A stretch of DNA of 64,000 nt from Bosea sp. AS-1 (GCF_002220095.1 NZ_CP022372.1:4374501-4438500), one strand, 5' to 3'. Positions 49,155-57,562 are shown, counted from the stretch's first letter. The notes: generated from the letters alone by a model not told the origin. Program-made: numbers and translations.

Positions 49155-50996
49155 ATGACCGTAACGACCACGGCCGCGAGGCACCACTCCGCCTCGCTCG
49201 ACCTCGGCGTGATCGGCAATTGCTCGATCGCCGCTCTCATCGACCGGCGCGCCCGCATCGTCTGGGGCTGCTTTCCGCGCTTCGACCGCGACCCCGTCTT
49301 CTGCTCGCTGATCAACAACGAGGCGAATGACGGCGACGATGCGCCGGAGAAGGGCTTCTTCGCCATCGAGCTCGTCGGGATGACGCGCTGCGAGCAGACC
49401 TATCTCGACAACACCGCAATCCTCTCTTCGGTGCTCTCCGACGACCAGGGCAACGCGATCGAGATCCTGGACTTCGCGCCGCGCTTCGAGCGCTACGAGC
49501 GCTTCTTCCGGCCGCCGCAGCTGGTGCGTCGGGTGCGGCGCGTCTCCGGACGGCCGCGTATCCGCGTCCTGATCAAGCCCTGCCTCGGCATCGGCGAGGA
49601 GCCGGACGAGATCACGCGCGGCTCCAACCATGTCCGCTTCGTCGGTGCCGACCAGACGATCAGGCTGACCACCAACGCGCCGCTGTCCTACGTGGTCGAC
49701 GGCATCCCCTTCGCAGTCGACCAGAGCTATTCCTTCTTCATCGGTGCGGACGAGGCGCTGCGCGCCGAGATCGAGACGACCTCGCGCGAATTCCTCGACA
49801 AGACGACGGACTATTGGCGCGACTGGGTGCGCTCGCTCTCGATCCCGTTCGAGTACCAGCGCGAAGTGATCCGGGCCGCGATCACGCTGAAGCTCTGTTC
49901 CTTCGAGGAGACCGGCGCCATCGTCGCAGCGCTCACCACCTCCATCCCCGAGGCGCCCGGCACTCAGCGCAACTGGGATTACCGCTATTGCTGGCTGCGC
50001 GACGCCTATTTCGTCGTGCATGCGCTCAATCGCCTCGGCACGACCCGAACGATGGAGGATTATCTCGGCTTCATCACCAATATCGTCGATTCCTTCTCGG
50101 AAGGCGGCGCGGAGCATCTGCCACCGCTTTATCCGATCACGCGCGGCGGCACGCTCACCGAGTTCGAGGCGAGCAACCTGACCGGCTATCGCGGACATCG
50201 ACCCGTGCGCTTCGGCAATGGCGCAGCCGGGCAGATCCAGAATGACGGCTATGGCGCGGTCGTGCTGGCGGCGACGCATTCCTTCTTCGACCGGCGCCTG
50301 ATCCAGCCCGGCAAGGACACGCTGTTCGCCCAGCTCGAGCGCATGGGCGAACTCGCGCTCGGCGTCTTCGACAAGCCCGATGCCGGCCCCTGGGAGCTGC
50401 GCGAGAAGGAAGCGGTGCACGCCTTCTCCAGCGTGATGTGCTGGGCGGCCTGCGACCGGCTCGCCCGCATCGCCGGGACGCTCGGCCGGGCCGACCGCAA
50501 GGACTACTGGAAGAGCGAGGCCAAGCGGCTGAAGGGCATCATCGGCGAGCGGATCTGGAACGAGCGGAAGGGTCATTTCGTCTCGACCTTCGACGGCGAC
50601 GACCTCGATGCGACCTTGCTGCTCCTGGCCGAGATCGGCTTCGTCAAGCCGGACGACGCCCGCTTCGTCGCGACCGTCGAGGCGATCGGGCGCGAGCTGA
50701 AGCGCGGCGACCTCCTGCTCCGCTACGCGACGCAGGACGATTTCGGCTACATGCACACCGGCTTCCTGATCTGCGCCTTCTGGTATGTCGATGCGCTGAA
50801 TGCGATCGGCCGTTGCGACGAAGCCAAGGAGCTGTTCGCGCGCATCCTGCAGCGACGCAACAGCTTCGGCTTGCTGTCGGAAGATGCCGATCTCAAGACG
50901 GGCGAACTCTGGGGCAATTTCCCGCAGACCTACTCGATGGTCGGCATGATCAACTGCGCGATGCGCCTCAGCCGCGATTGGGAAGAGGCTTTCTGA
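49155..50996 (+). CDS. Glycoside hydrolase family 15 protein
   Basis: A 613-residue GH15 protein. The N-terminal beta-sandwich (about 10-215) starts LDLGVIGNCSIAALIDRRAR. The (alpha/alpha)6 catalytic barrel (about 235-613) has GTQRNWDYRYCWLRDAYF, HLPPLYPITRG and EDADLKTGELWGNFPQTYSM. GH15 enzymes include glucoamylases and trehalases. There is no signal peptide, so it is cytoplasmic. It begins 2 bp after otsB, so a trehalase or trehalose-linked role is more likely than starch breakdown; that is inferred from context. The catalytic Glu pair was not assigned by eye. Confidence 0.9.
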   Translation: MTVTTTAARHHSASLDLGVIGNCSIAALIDRRARIVWGCFPRFDRDPVFCSLINNEANDGDDAPEKGFFAIELVGMTRCEQTYLDNTAILSSVLSDDQGNAIEILDFAPRFERYERFFRPPQLVRRVRRVSGRPRIRVLIKPCLGIGEEPDEITRGSNHVRFVGADQTIRLTTNAPLSYVVDGIPFAVDQSYSFFIGADEALRAEIETTSREFLDKTTDYWRDWVRSLSIPFEYQREVIRAAITLKLCSFEETGAIVAALTTSIPEAPGTQRNWDYRYCWLRDAYFVVHALNRLGTTRTMEDYLGFITNIVDSFSEGGAEHLPPLYPITRGGTLTEFEASNLTGYRGHRPVRFGNGAAGQIQNDGYGAVVLAATHSFFDRRLIQPGKDTLFAQLERMGELALGVFDKPDAGPWELREKEAVHAFSSVMCWAACDRLARIAGTLGRADRKDYWKSEAKRLKGIIGERIWNERKGHFVSTFDGDDLDATLLLLAEIGFVKPDDARFVATVEAIGRELKRGDLLLRYATQDDFGYMHTGFLICAFWYVDALNAIGRCDEAKELFARILQRRNSFGLLSEDADLKTGELWGNFPQTYSMVGMINCAMRLSRDWEEAF

Positions 50997-51003
50997 GGCA
51001 CCC

Positions 51004-51225
51004 TCAGCGCGGGGCGCCGAAGCGGAAGGCGATCGGAATCACGCCGTAGACCATCGCCAGCACCATCGGTGGCACGGCCAGCGCCGTGACGCCGAAAATC
51101 GGCCAACCCGCAGTGAAAGGCGCCAGCGCCGCCAGCACGAGGTTGATGGCGGCGTAGGCCCCGACGATCGCGACGATCAGGAAACGCAGGCGCGAGGCAA
51201 GGCGGGAAGGAAGAGACACGGTCAT
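51004..51225 (-). CDS. Small two-helix membrane protein, probable TetR target
   Basis: A 73-residue protein with a basic N-terminus (LPSRLASRLR) and two hydrophobic helices (FLIVAIVGAYAAINLVLAAL about 14-33, and GVTALAVPPMVLAMVYGVIP about 44-63). I chose the ATG at 51225, preceded by GGAGCC; an ATG five codons earlier falls in the operator. I know no family function. It is divergent from a TetR gene, and the shared region carries a double operator, so it is probably repressed by that TetR. Confidence 0.72.
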   Translation of the reverse strand: MTVSLPSRLASRLRFLIVAIVGAYAAINLVLAALAPFTAGWPIFGVTALAVPPMVLAMVYGVIPIAFRFGAPR

Positions 51226-51237
51226 CGGGCGGCTCCA

Positions 51238-51291
51238 CATAACGAAACGTTCCGTTTCTATAAGTTGATCTAAACGGCCCGTTTCGTTATG
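51238..51291. promoter_or_regulatory. Double palindromic operator between divergent TetR and membrane-protein genes
   Basis: Two copies of CATAACGAAACG/CGTTTCGTTATG (51238-51249 and 51280-51291) face each other as perfect 12-bp inverted repeats. Each lies within its own small palindrome: GAAACG-TTC-CGTTTC (51244-51258) and AAACGG-C-CCGTTT (51272-51284). This fits two TetR dimer sites controlling both divergent genes (51225 and 51326). Confidence 0.75.
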
Positions 51292-51325
51292 TCAACAAGG
51301 TCCAAAGCAGACGAGGTTCGAACGC

Positions 51326-51907
51326 ATGGAGCCCAAGCCGAAACGGCGCGCCTCGATCGGTGCCCGCCGCAGCCCTGAGACCGAAGCCGCGGTAAAGGCG
51401 GCGGCGCGGGACCTGCTGGCGGAGAAGGGCTATGCCGGTTTCTCGATCGAGGAGGTCGCGCGCCGGGCCGGCGCCGGCAAGCCGACGATCTATCGCTGGT
51501 GGCCGAACAAGGCCGAGCTGTTCATCGCGATCTATGGCGTCGAGAAAGACGCAGCCATCCCCCTGCCCGACACAGGTTCCTTGCGCGGCGATCTGCTGCG
51601 CTACACCAAGGACCTCTGGCGCTTCTGGCGCGAGGATGCGGCCGGGCGCGTCTTCCGTGGGCTCATCGCAGAAGCGCAGAGCAGCGAGACAGCGCTCGCC
51701 GCACTGCGCTTCAAGTTCATGCCGGAGCGCCTCGCCTCACCGCGCCGGATGTTCCTGCGCGCAGCCGAGCGCGGCGAGATCGCCATCGAGGAGGTCGACG
51801 ACCGGCTCGAACTCTGGGTCGGCTTCAACTGGTTGCATGTACTGACCGACCGGCTGAGCGAGGACGAATTCTCGCTCCAGCGCAAGATCGCGCTGCTCTG
51901 CCGTTGA
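51326..51907 (+). CDS. TetR/AcrR family transcriptional regulator
   Basis: A 193-residue regulator. The DNA-binding domain is at residues 15-65 (AAARDLLAEKGYAGFSIEEV, then ARRAGAGKPTIYRWWPNKAE), the WWPNK variant seen in TetR proteins with the TetR_C_11-type C-domain. The C-terminal ligand domain (about 80-193) is helical with FWREDAAGRVFRGLIAEAQ. It is divergent from a small membrane protein, with a double palindromic operator between them. The ligand is unknown. It is convergent with the M20 peptidase, 3 bp apart. Confidence 0.9.
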   Translation: MEPKPKRRASIGARRSPETEAAVKAAARDLLAEKGYAGFSIEEVARRAGAGKPTIYRWWPNKAELFIAIYGVEKDAAIPLPDTGSLRGDLLRYTKDLWRFWREDAAGRVFRGLIAEAQSSETALAALRFKFMPERLASPRRMFLRAAERGEIAIEEVDDRLELWVGFNWLHVLTDRLSEDEFSLQRKIALLCR

Positions 51908-51910
51908 TGA

Positions 51911-53119
51911 TCAGCCTACCTTGGCGGCAGCGCGCATCACGGCGAGTGCCAGCACCTGCGCCGCCGGAACGATGCTCTCGATCTCAAGGAACTCGTCCGG
52001 GGTATGCGCCATGCCGCCGATCGGGCCGACGCTGCAGAGCGTCGGAGTGCCCTGCGCGGCAGTGAAGCCGGAATCGGCGCAGCCGCCGGTGAACTCGGCC
52101 GTAACGCCGATGCCGAAGGCGGCGGCCGCCTCGCGATAGGTGTCGTAGAGCGCGGCCGATTCCGAGGAGCGCTCGAGCGGCAGGAACTCGCCTTTGATCG
52201 AGAGAACTGCACTGGTGCCGGCAACCTCCGGCTTCTCGACGATCGCCTTGATCTTGCCGACCATCTCGTCGCGCTGGGCGGCCGTGACATAGCGCAGATC
52301 GATCTCGCACCAGGCATTCGGAGCGATGGTGTTGACGGTCTGGCCGCCGCCGATCAGCCCGACATTGACCGTGATGCCCTTTTCCAGATCGGTGAGGCCC
52401 TGGAGCTTCGGAATCTTGATGCCGAGATCGACGATCGCCGAGGCGCCTTTCTCGTAATTGGCACCGGAATGGGCCGGCTTTCCGATGAACTCGGCACGCA
52501 TGAAGACGCCACCCTTGCGGCCGCTGGTGACGGACTGCTTGTGATCCTTCGCGAATTCGGTGCCGGCCGGCAGGCGGCTCGGCTCGGCATTGAAGACGCA
52601 GCGCGACTCGCGCGCCGCCGCCTCGATCACCGGGCGGGATGACGGCGAACCGATCTCCTCGTCGCTGGTGGTCAGCATCAGCAGCGGCGCGGCGATGCCG
52701 CCGCATTCGGCGAAGGCAGCGGCGACGAAGGCCGAAATCACGACGCCGCTCTTCATGTCGGCCACGCCCGGGCCATAGGCCTGCGAGCCCTTGATGGTGA
52801 AGGGCCGGCGCGTCGGCTCGCCCTTTGGGAAGACGGTGTCGCGATGACCAAGCAGCAGCACGGGGCGCTGATCATTGGCTGTGGGATTCGGCAGGCGGGC
52901 TTTGACGGCATCGCCGAAGCGGCTGTCCGGCACGATCTCGACATCGAGCCCGTTGGCCTTGTGGAAGCGAGCGACGACCTCGCCCGCCGCATCGACGCCG
53001 GCCTTGTCGTAGGAGCCCGAGTCGGTGTCGACGAGTTCGCGCAGCAGGGCGACCATGCCCTCCTTGCGGTTCGCCAGCCACTCCGTGACCTTCTGTTCCT
53101 CGGGGGTCAAAGCGCTCAT
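51911..53119 (-). CDS. M20 family metallopeptidase (glutamate carboxypeptidase-like)
   Basis: A 402-residue dinuclear zinc peptidase. Metal ligands are His92 in GHRDTVFPKG, the bridging Asp121 in GPGVADMKSG and the Glu154-Glu155 pair in TSDEEIGSPSS. A later His in GGMAHTPDEF completes the site. The dimerisation lid domain lies about 190-300 (KPAHSGANYEKGASAIVDLG). It is closest in appearance to carboxypeptidase G2-type enzymes, which remove C-terminal Glu from folates or peptides. There is no signal peptide. It sits on the same strand as, but apart from, the chromate-transporter genes (115 bp). Confidence 0.9.
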   Translation of the reverse strand: MSALTPEEQKVTEWLANRKEGMVALLRELVDTDSGSYDKAGVDAAGEVVARFHKANGLDVEIVPDSRFGDAVKARLPNPTANDQRPVLLLGHRDTVFPKGEPTRRPFTIKGSQAYGPGVADMKSGVVISAFVAAAFAECGGIAAPLLMLTTSDEEIGSPSSRPVIEAAARESRCVFNAEPSRLPAGTEFAKDHKQSVTSGRKGGVFMRAEFIGKPAHSGANYEKGASAIVDLGIKIPKLQGLTDLEKGITVNVGLIGGGQTVNTIAPNAWCEIDLRYVTAAQRDEMVGKIKAIVEKPEVAGTSAVLSIKGEFLPLERSSESAALYDTYREAAAAFGIGVTAEFTGGCADSGFTAAQGTPTLCSVGPIGGMAHTPDEFLEIESIVPAAQVLALAVMRAAAKVG

Positions 53120-53234
53120 CGGCTTACTCGCATTCGTTCCGGATGGGACAATGCGAGCAGCTTAATGGTTGAGCCAGCTGCGACAATGGGAGATGGCCGC
53201 GGCGAAGCCATTCATGCCGTGCATGTCGCCAGAG

Positions 53235-53774
53235 TCAGAGGAGGCCGGCGGACCAGGCCGCGACGTAGACGGCGGTGCCCGCCGCCATCGGCACGAGCGG
53301 ATTGACCTTCGAGCGATAGGTGACGAAAGCAGTCGCCGCCGTGATCGCAAAGCCGAAGAGGCCGGCGTCGGCCGCCAGCGCCGCGACCGCGCCGCTCGCC
53401 AGCATCAGCCCGAGCGCGATCGGCACCAGCGCCAGCGTCACGATCCGGACGATGCGGTTGTCGCTGAAACGCTGCAAGCCGCGGCTGCAGGCGAGCGCCA
53501 GTACCGACGACGGCAGCAGCATCGCCGCGGTCGCAACGAGCAGGCCGCTCGTGCCGGCGACATGCCAGCCAACGATGCTCGCGAGCATCACGTTCGGCCC
53601 CGGCGCCGTCTGGGCGATGGCGAAGAGGCGGGCGAAGGTCGGCGCATCCATCCAGCCGAGGATTTCGACGATCTGCCGATGGACCTCGGGCACCACCGCA
53701 TTGGCACCGCCGATCGCCATCAGCGAAATCGTGCCGAAGGTGACGATGAGCTGGCTGAAGACGCTGCGTTCCAT
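53235..53774 (-). CDS. Chromate transporter, short-chain subunit 2
   Basis: A 179-residue membrane protein equal to one half of ChrA, with about five or six TM helices. MAIGGANAVVPEVHRQIV near the start and the AQTAPGPNVMLASIVGW motif are characteristic of the CHR domain. It pairs with the other half at 53774-54340; the genes overlap by one base (TGATG). Such short-chain pairs form a heteromeric exporter of chromate or a related oxyanion in other bacteria. Actual chromate resistance is not proven here. Confidence 0.9.
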   Translation of the reverse strand: MERSVFSQLIVTFGTISLMAIGGANAVVPEVHRQIVEILGWMDAPTFARLFAIAQTAPGPNVMLASIVGWHVAGTSGLLVATAAMLLPSSVLALACSRGLQRFSDNRIVRIVTLALVPIALGLMLASGAVAALAADAGLFGFAITAATAFVTYRSKVNPLVPMAAGTAVYVAAWSAGLL

Positions 53775-54340
53775 CAGAACCGCCGTGCTCCGAGCGAGGC
53801 TGCGACGAGGCCGAGCGGCACGAGCACCAGCAAAGTCGGCAGCATGGGCAGCCGTAGCACCCCAACGGCGAGGAAGGCCGCAGCCGACATGATCCAGGCC
53901 CAGCGCGCGAGCCCGGCCTTGGCGAGCAGGCGCGCCGACGTGCCGAGGATGAGGCCGGCGGCGCTGGCGGCCGCGCCGGTCAGCGCGACCTGCGCCAGCG
54001 GATGGTCGGAGACCGCGTCATAGATGTTTGCGATCGCGACTAGCGAGAGCAAAGGCATCGCCATCAGGGCGAAAACGCAGGTCAGCGCTCCCGCTGCCCC
54101 GCGAAAGCGATCTCCCAGCATGACAGCGGCGTTGACAGTGTTGGCGCCGGGCAGGGCCTGGCAGATGCCCATCAGCTCAGCATAGGCACGGTCATCGAGC
54201 CAGTTGCGTTCCGCGACGATGATGTGGCGCGCCACCGGCCCGACGCCACCAAAACCCATCAGCCCGATCTTGAGAAAGCCGGTGAACAGGTTTGGCAGGC
54301 TCGGCGGGCTTGTATCCGTGGCGGTTTCGAGGGCGCTCAT
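53774..54340 (-). CDS. Chromate transporter, short-chain subunit 1
   Basis: A 188-residue CHR-domain membrane protein. The conserved FGGVGPVARHIIV lies near residue 30, followed by ELMGICQALPGANTVNAAVM and three to five further TM helices (ALMAMPLLSLVAIANIY and on). It starts 9 bp after the LysE-type gene and overlaps the second chromate subunit by one base, so all three genes may be one operon. The two halves together match full-length ChrA. Confidence 0.9.
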   Translation of the reverse strand: MSALETATDTSPPSLPNLFTGFLKIGLMGFGGVGPVARHIIVAERNWLDDRAYAELMGICQALPGANTVNAAVMLGDRFRGAAGALTCVFALMAMPLLSLVAIANIYDAVSDHPLAQVALTGAAASAAGLILGTSARLLAKAGLARWAWIMSAAAFLAVGVLRLPMLPTLLVLVPLGLVAASLGARRF

Positions 54341-54349
54341 CGGCGGCGA

Positions 54350-54982
54350 TCAGCGGCGCGCTTCCATCGCCATGCGCAGGGCAAAGCCGGCGAGCACCGT
54401 GCCCATCAACCAGCGCTGCACCAGCGACCAGAAAGGCCGCGTCTTGAGGAACAGCGCAATGCCGCCGGCGGCCATCGCGATCAGCGCGTTCACACTGCCA
54501 CTGATGACGATCTGGGTGAAGCCCAGCACGATCGACTGGCTCAGCACATGGCCGGCGGCCGGATCGATGAACTGCGGCAGCAAGGCGAGATAGAGCATCG
54601 CGATCTTCGGGTTGAGCAGGCTGGTCAGCAGGCCCATGGCGAAGAGCTTGCGCGGCCCATCATGCGGCAGATCGCGCAAATGAAAGGGCGAGCGTCCACC
54701 GGGGCGCACCGCCTGCCAGGCGAGCCAGAGCAGATAGGCGGCCCCGCCGAGCCGCAGCGCGTCATAGGCATAAGGCACGGCGAAGAGCAGCGCCGTGATG
54801 CCGAAGGCCGCGCAGAACATGTAGACGAAGAAGCCGAGGATGACGCCGCCTAGCGAGATCAGCCCCGCTGCCCTGCCCTGTGCGATCGAGCGCGAGATCA
54901 GGTAGATCATGTTCGGCCCCGGCGTGAGCACCATGCCGAGCGCGATCAGGGCAAAGGTCGCGAGTGTCGTCATCTCGGGCAT
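54350..54982 (-). CDS. LysE/RhtB family translocator
   Basis: A 210-residue exporter with about six TM helices. The family signature GMVLTPGPNMIYLISRSIAQ lies at about residues 17-36, followed by GLISLGGVILGFFVYMF. Family members export amino acids such as lysine, homoserine or threonine. I chose the ATG at 54982 (MPEMTTLATF), with GGAG 10 nt upstream, over a longer start at 55063 that lacks homology. The chromate-transporter pair follows after 9 bp. The substrate is unknown. Confidence 0.88.
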   Translation of the reverse strand: MPEMTTLATFALIALGMVLTPGPNMIYLISRSIAQGRAAGLISLGGVILGFFVYMFCAAFGITALLFAVPYAYDALRLGGAAYLLWLAWQAVRPGGRSPFHLRDLPHDGPRKLFAMGLLTSLLNPKIAMLYLALLPQFIDPAAGHVLSQSIVLGFTQIVISGSVNALIAMAAGGIALFLKTRPFWSLVQRWLMGTVLAGFALRMAMEARR

Positions 54983-55103
54983 GGGCGAGCGCTCCAGCAG
55001 GATCCCGCGCTTGGAGCATGGATCGTCGCACCAAACAATTGACGGCATCGCCAAGGCGGCCATGCAGCGCCGCGATGGATACGGGTCGGGCGGCGCTCCG
55101 GGC

Positions 55104-55128
55104 GGAACCCGCGGAAGCCCCAGCGGTT
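55104..55128 (+). promoter_or_regulatory. Possible EcfG-type promoter
   Basis: GGAAC (55104-55108), 16 bases, then GGTT (55125-55128), 27 bp upstream of the ATG at 55156 on the same strand. One base differs from GGAAC-N16-CGTT, the same deviation as in front of clpB. Confidence 0.4.
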
Positions 55129-55155
55129 GTGGGCTGCAAACGCAAAGGGGGAAGC

Positions 55156-55710
55156 ATGACGCTCTTCAGCCGCATGCTCTACACTGTGATTTCCTTCGCG
55201 CTGCTCGGCGCCTCGGTGATGTTGATCGGCGTCGCGGTCTGGCGCACGGCCACCGGCTACTGGACCGGCGAGAATGCGCTCGACGGCATGCTGGACGCGA
55301 TCGGCCTCGTCATCATCGCCGTCGCCGTCGCGGATGTCGGCAAGTTTCTGTTCGAGGAGGAGGTGGTGGCGGATCGCGAGATGCGCCGCCCTGCCGAGGC
55401 CCGCGGTTCGTTGACCAAGTTCATGTCGATCATGATCGTGGCGCTGTCGCTGGAAGCGCTGGTCCTGGTCGCCAAGACCACCCGCGAGACGATGAGCGAA
55501 ATCGTCTATCCCGGCCTGCTGGTGCTGTTAGCCGTCCTCGCGCTGGTCGGCCTCGGCCTGTTTCAGCGGCTCAGCCAGCATGCGACAGCCGCTGTGCCGC
55601 CCGATCGGGGCGAGGATGAGGACGCAGCCGAGAGCGTTGAATCGAGGCTTTCGAGATCGAGCTCCAAACGCGGGTCGTCCCGGCCGAAGCGAAGCGCAGA
55701 GCCGGGATAA
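55156..55710 (+). CDS. Membrane protein of unknown function with repeat-derived C-terminus
   Basis: A 184-residue protein with GGGGGAAGC before the ATG. Three TM helices: about 8-28 (VISFALLGASVMLIGVAVW), 45-62 (DAIGLVIIAVAVADVGKF) and a pair around 93-135 (SIMIVALSLEALVLVAK; YPGLLVLLAVLALVGLGLF). A charged cytoplasmic loop (FEEEVVADREMRRPAEARGS) lies between. I do not recognise a family. The last 16 residues (SSKRGSSRPKRSAEPG) and the stop codon are encoded by an interspersed palindromic repeat (55665-55720), so the original C-terminus was probably different. A possible stress promoter lies upstream. Confidence 0.7.
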   Translation: MTLFSRMLYTVISFALLGASVMLIGVAVWRTATGYWTGENALDGMLDAIGLVIIAVAVADVGKFLFEEEVVADREMRRPAEARGSLTKFMSIMIVALSLEALVLVAKTTRETMSEIVYPGLLVLLAVLALVGLGLFQRLSQHATAAVPPDRGEDEDAAESVESRLSRSSSKRGSSRPKRSAEPG

Positions 55711-55720
55711 CCCGCGTTTG
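55665..55720. repeat. Palindromic interspersed repeat, short copy
   Basis: CAAACGCGGGT...ACCCGCGTTTG (outer 11-bp arms) enclosing CCCGGC...GCCGGG and the core GAAGCGAAGCGCAGA. The core resembles repetitive extragenic palindromes common in Rhizobiales genomes (from memory). It overlaps the 3' end of the upstream gene and provides its stop codon. Confidence 0.6.
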
Positions 55721-55734
55721 AAACGAAACGCCCC

Positions 55735-56241
55735 TCAACGCCGCTCGTCGACGAGGAAAAGATCGGTATCGTCGGGCTTCGCTCCCGCCGCGGTCAGCAT
55801 GCCGTGGATCTGGCCGCGATGATGGGTCTGGTGGTTGAAGAAATGCGCGATCACGAAGCCACGCGGCCTGCCCATCTCGCGACCGGCAGCACCCGAATAC
55901 CAGATCAGCGTGCCGCGCAGCCAGTCAGCCGTGACCTTGTCCGCCCAGTCCAGAATGAACTGGTCGCGCTGGCGCCGGCGTGCGCAGAACTGTGCCCAGC
56001 CTTCGAAATAAGCCGCCGAATCGCGGCCGCCGACGGAAGGCTTCTCGCTGCCGGCAAGGCGGCTGAGCCAAGTCTCATCGCCCCAGAGGACATGGTTGAA
56101 GGTGCCGTGGATCGACTTGAAGAAGGCGCCGCGGTCGAGCTTGCGAGCCTCGTCGGTCAACCCGTCCGCAGCCGCCATCAGGCTGCGGTTCTGCCAGGCA
56201 TTGTAGCGGGCCATGGTCTGGACGAAAGCGGGATCGACCAT
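55735..56241 (-). CDS. DinB family protein
   Basis: A 168-residue four-helix-bundle protein of the DinB/YfiT-like superfamily. The metal-binding His triad is likely His50 (IHGTFNHVLWGD), His137 and His141 (AHFFNHQTHHRGQIHGML). MARYNAWQNRSLMAAADGLT at the start is typical. Some family members are mycothiol or bacillithiol S-transferases, but most, like this one, have unknown substrates. It starts 12 bp after the FAD oxidoreductase stop on the same strand, so the two may be co-transcribed. Confidence 0.9.
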   Translation of the reverse strand: MVDPAFVQTMARYNAWQNRSLMAAADGLTDEARKLDRGAFFKSIHGTFNHVLWGDETWLSRLAGSEKPSVGGRDSAAYFEGWAQFCARRRQRDQFILDWADKVTADWLRGTLIWYSGAAGREMGRPRGFVIAHFFNHQTHHRGQIHGMLTAAGAKPDDTDLFLVDERR

Positions 56242-56253
56242 GCGGCCTCCTCG

Positions 56254-57477
56254 TCAGATGATGTTGGCCTCCGCAAGCGGCCTGCCCGCCACGATGCGCT
56301 CATGACCGAGATCGGCAAGGTCGAGCGAGCGATAGCTGCCATGCGCGATGTGCTCGGCAATGCCGCGTCCGACCGCCGGCGACTGCTGCAGGCCGTGGCC
56401 CGAGAAGCCATTGGCAAGATAGAGATTCGGGACACCGACTGCCGGCCCCACGATGGCGTTATGGTCGAGCCCACACATATCGTAGGGGCCAGCCCAGGCG
56501 CGACCGGGCCTGATCTCTTCGAAAGCCGGGATGCGGTGCGCCAGCGGCGCCCAGACCGCCTCCTCGAAGAACGGCCAGTCGACGTCTTCGGCCGCCGGGT
56601 CGGTCTCGACCCATTCGACATCCTGTTCGGGGGTCAATGGTGAGCAGCTGCCGATGAAGAGCTGGCCTTCCGCCGTGCGCTGGCCTTCCGGCCGGCACCA
56701 GGCGCCGGCGGTATCGATCAGCAACGGGCAGTTCCCGACATCGCCCTTGCAGGTGAAGGTGAAGACATAGCGCTTCATCGACTTCACCGGGATCGAAACG
56801 CCCGCCGTCGCCGCCAGCTTCGCGCCATGGGTGCCACTGGCGTTGACCACCGAGCCGCAGGCGATGCGGCTGCCATCGGCGAGCTCGACGCCGGTGATGC
56901 GGCCGTTCTCCGTGAGGTAGCGGGCGACCTCGCCCTGCCGATATTCGATGCCGAGACTGCGCGCCTTCTTGCGGAACGCCTGCAGCAAAGCCCAGCCATC
57001 GAACCAGCCCTCGCCGCTGACGCCAAACGTGCCGCAGGCGAGATCCGAAGTGTTCAGCCACGGGAATTTGCTGCGCAGCATATCCGCAGCATAGAGCGCG
57101 ATATCGGCTCCCTCCTGCTGCTGAAGCCTCTGGTTGGCTTCGAGAATCTTCTGCCCTTCCTCCCCGGCGAGATAAAGATAACCGCCCTCGTGAAGATCGA
57201 TCGCCGGCACCTCGCCATCGACCGAAAGGTGGCGGCCGATATTGCGCAGGAAGTCGATGCCGAAGAGCGAGATGCGGATGTTCACCGCGCTTGAGAACTG
57301 CTGACGGATCGAGGCCGCCGAAAGCGCCGAAGCCGAATAGCGATAGGTCGGATCCTTCTCGATGACCAAGACCTTGCCTGAGAAGCCTGGCTCGGCAGCA
57401 AGGTGGTAGGCAACCGAGGAGCCGATCGCGGCGCCGCCGCAAATCACGACATCGGCGGTTTCGGAGACGGACGACAT
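56254..57477 (-). CDS. FAD-dependent oxidoreductase, DAO family (possible L-pipecolate/amino acid oxidase)
   Basis: A 407-residue glycine/D-amino acid oxidase-type flavoprotein. The N-terminal dinucleotide fold is VVICGGAAIGSSVAYHLA, with Glu at the end of the second strand (LVIEKD). SAASIRQQFS, VVNASGTHGAKLA and the C-terminal LYLANGFSGHGLQQSPAVGR complete the FAD site. It oxidises an amine to an imine. It sits next to a LysR regulator and a P6C/aminoadipate-semialdehyde-type dehydrogenase, the same pairing as amaA/amaB of Pseudomonas lysine catabolism. L-pipecolate oxidase is therefore a reasonable guess, but sarcosine- or D-amino-acid-type substrates remain possible. Confidence 0.87.
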   Translation of the reverse strand: MSSVSETADVVICGGAAIGSSVAYHLAAEPGFSGKVLVIEKDPTYRYSASALSAASIRQQFSSAVNIRISLFGIDFLRNIGRHLSVDGEVPAIDLHEGGYLYLAGEEGQKILEANQRLQQQEGADIALYAADMLRSKFPWLNTSDLACGTFGVSGEGWFDGWALLQAFRKKARSLGIEYRQGEVARYLTENGRITGVELADGSRIACGSVVNASGTHGAKLAATAGVSIPVKSMKRYVFTFTCKGDVGNCPLLIDTAGAWCRPEGQRTAEGQLFIGSCSPLTPEQDVEWVETDPAAEDVDWPFFEEAVWAPLAHRIPAFEEIRPGRAWAGPYDMCGLDHNAIVGPAVGVPNLYLANGFSGHGLQQSPAVGRGIAEHIAHGSYRSLDLADLGHERIVAGRPLAEANII

Positions 57478-57562
57478 GGCGAGCCTCGCGCGGCGGCCCT
57501 GAAGAGAGCCGGTTGGTGAATTCTGCGCATGAATGACCCGAGAGGCGGCGCTTGTCGAGAGG

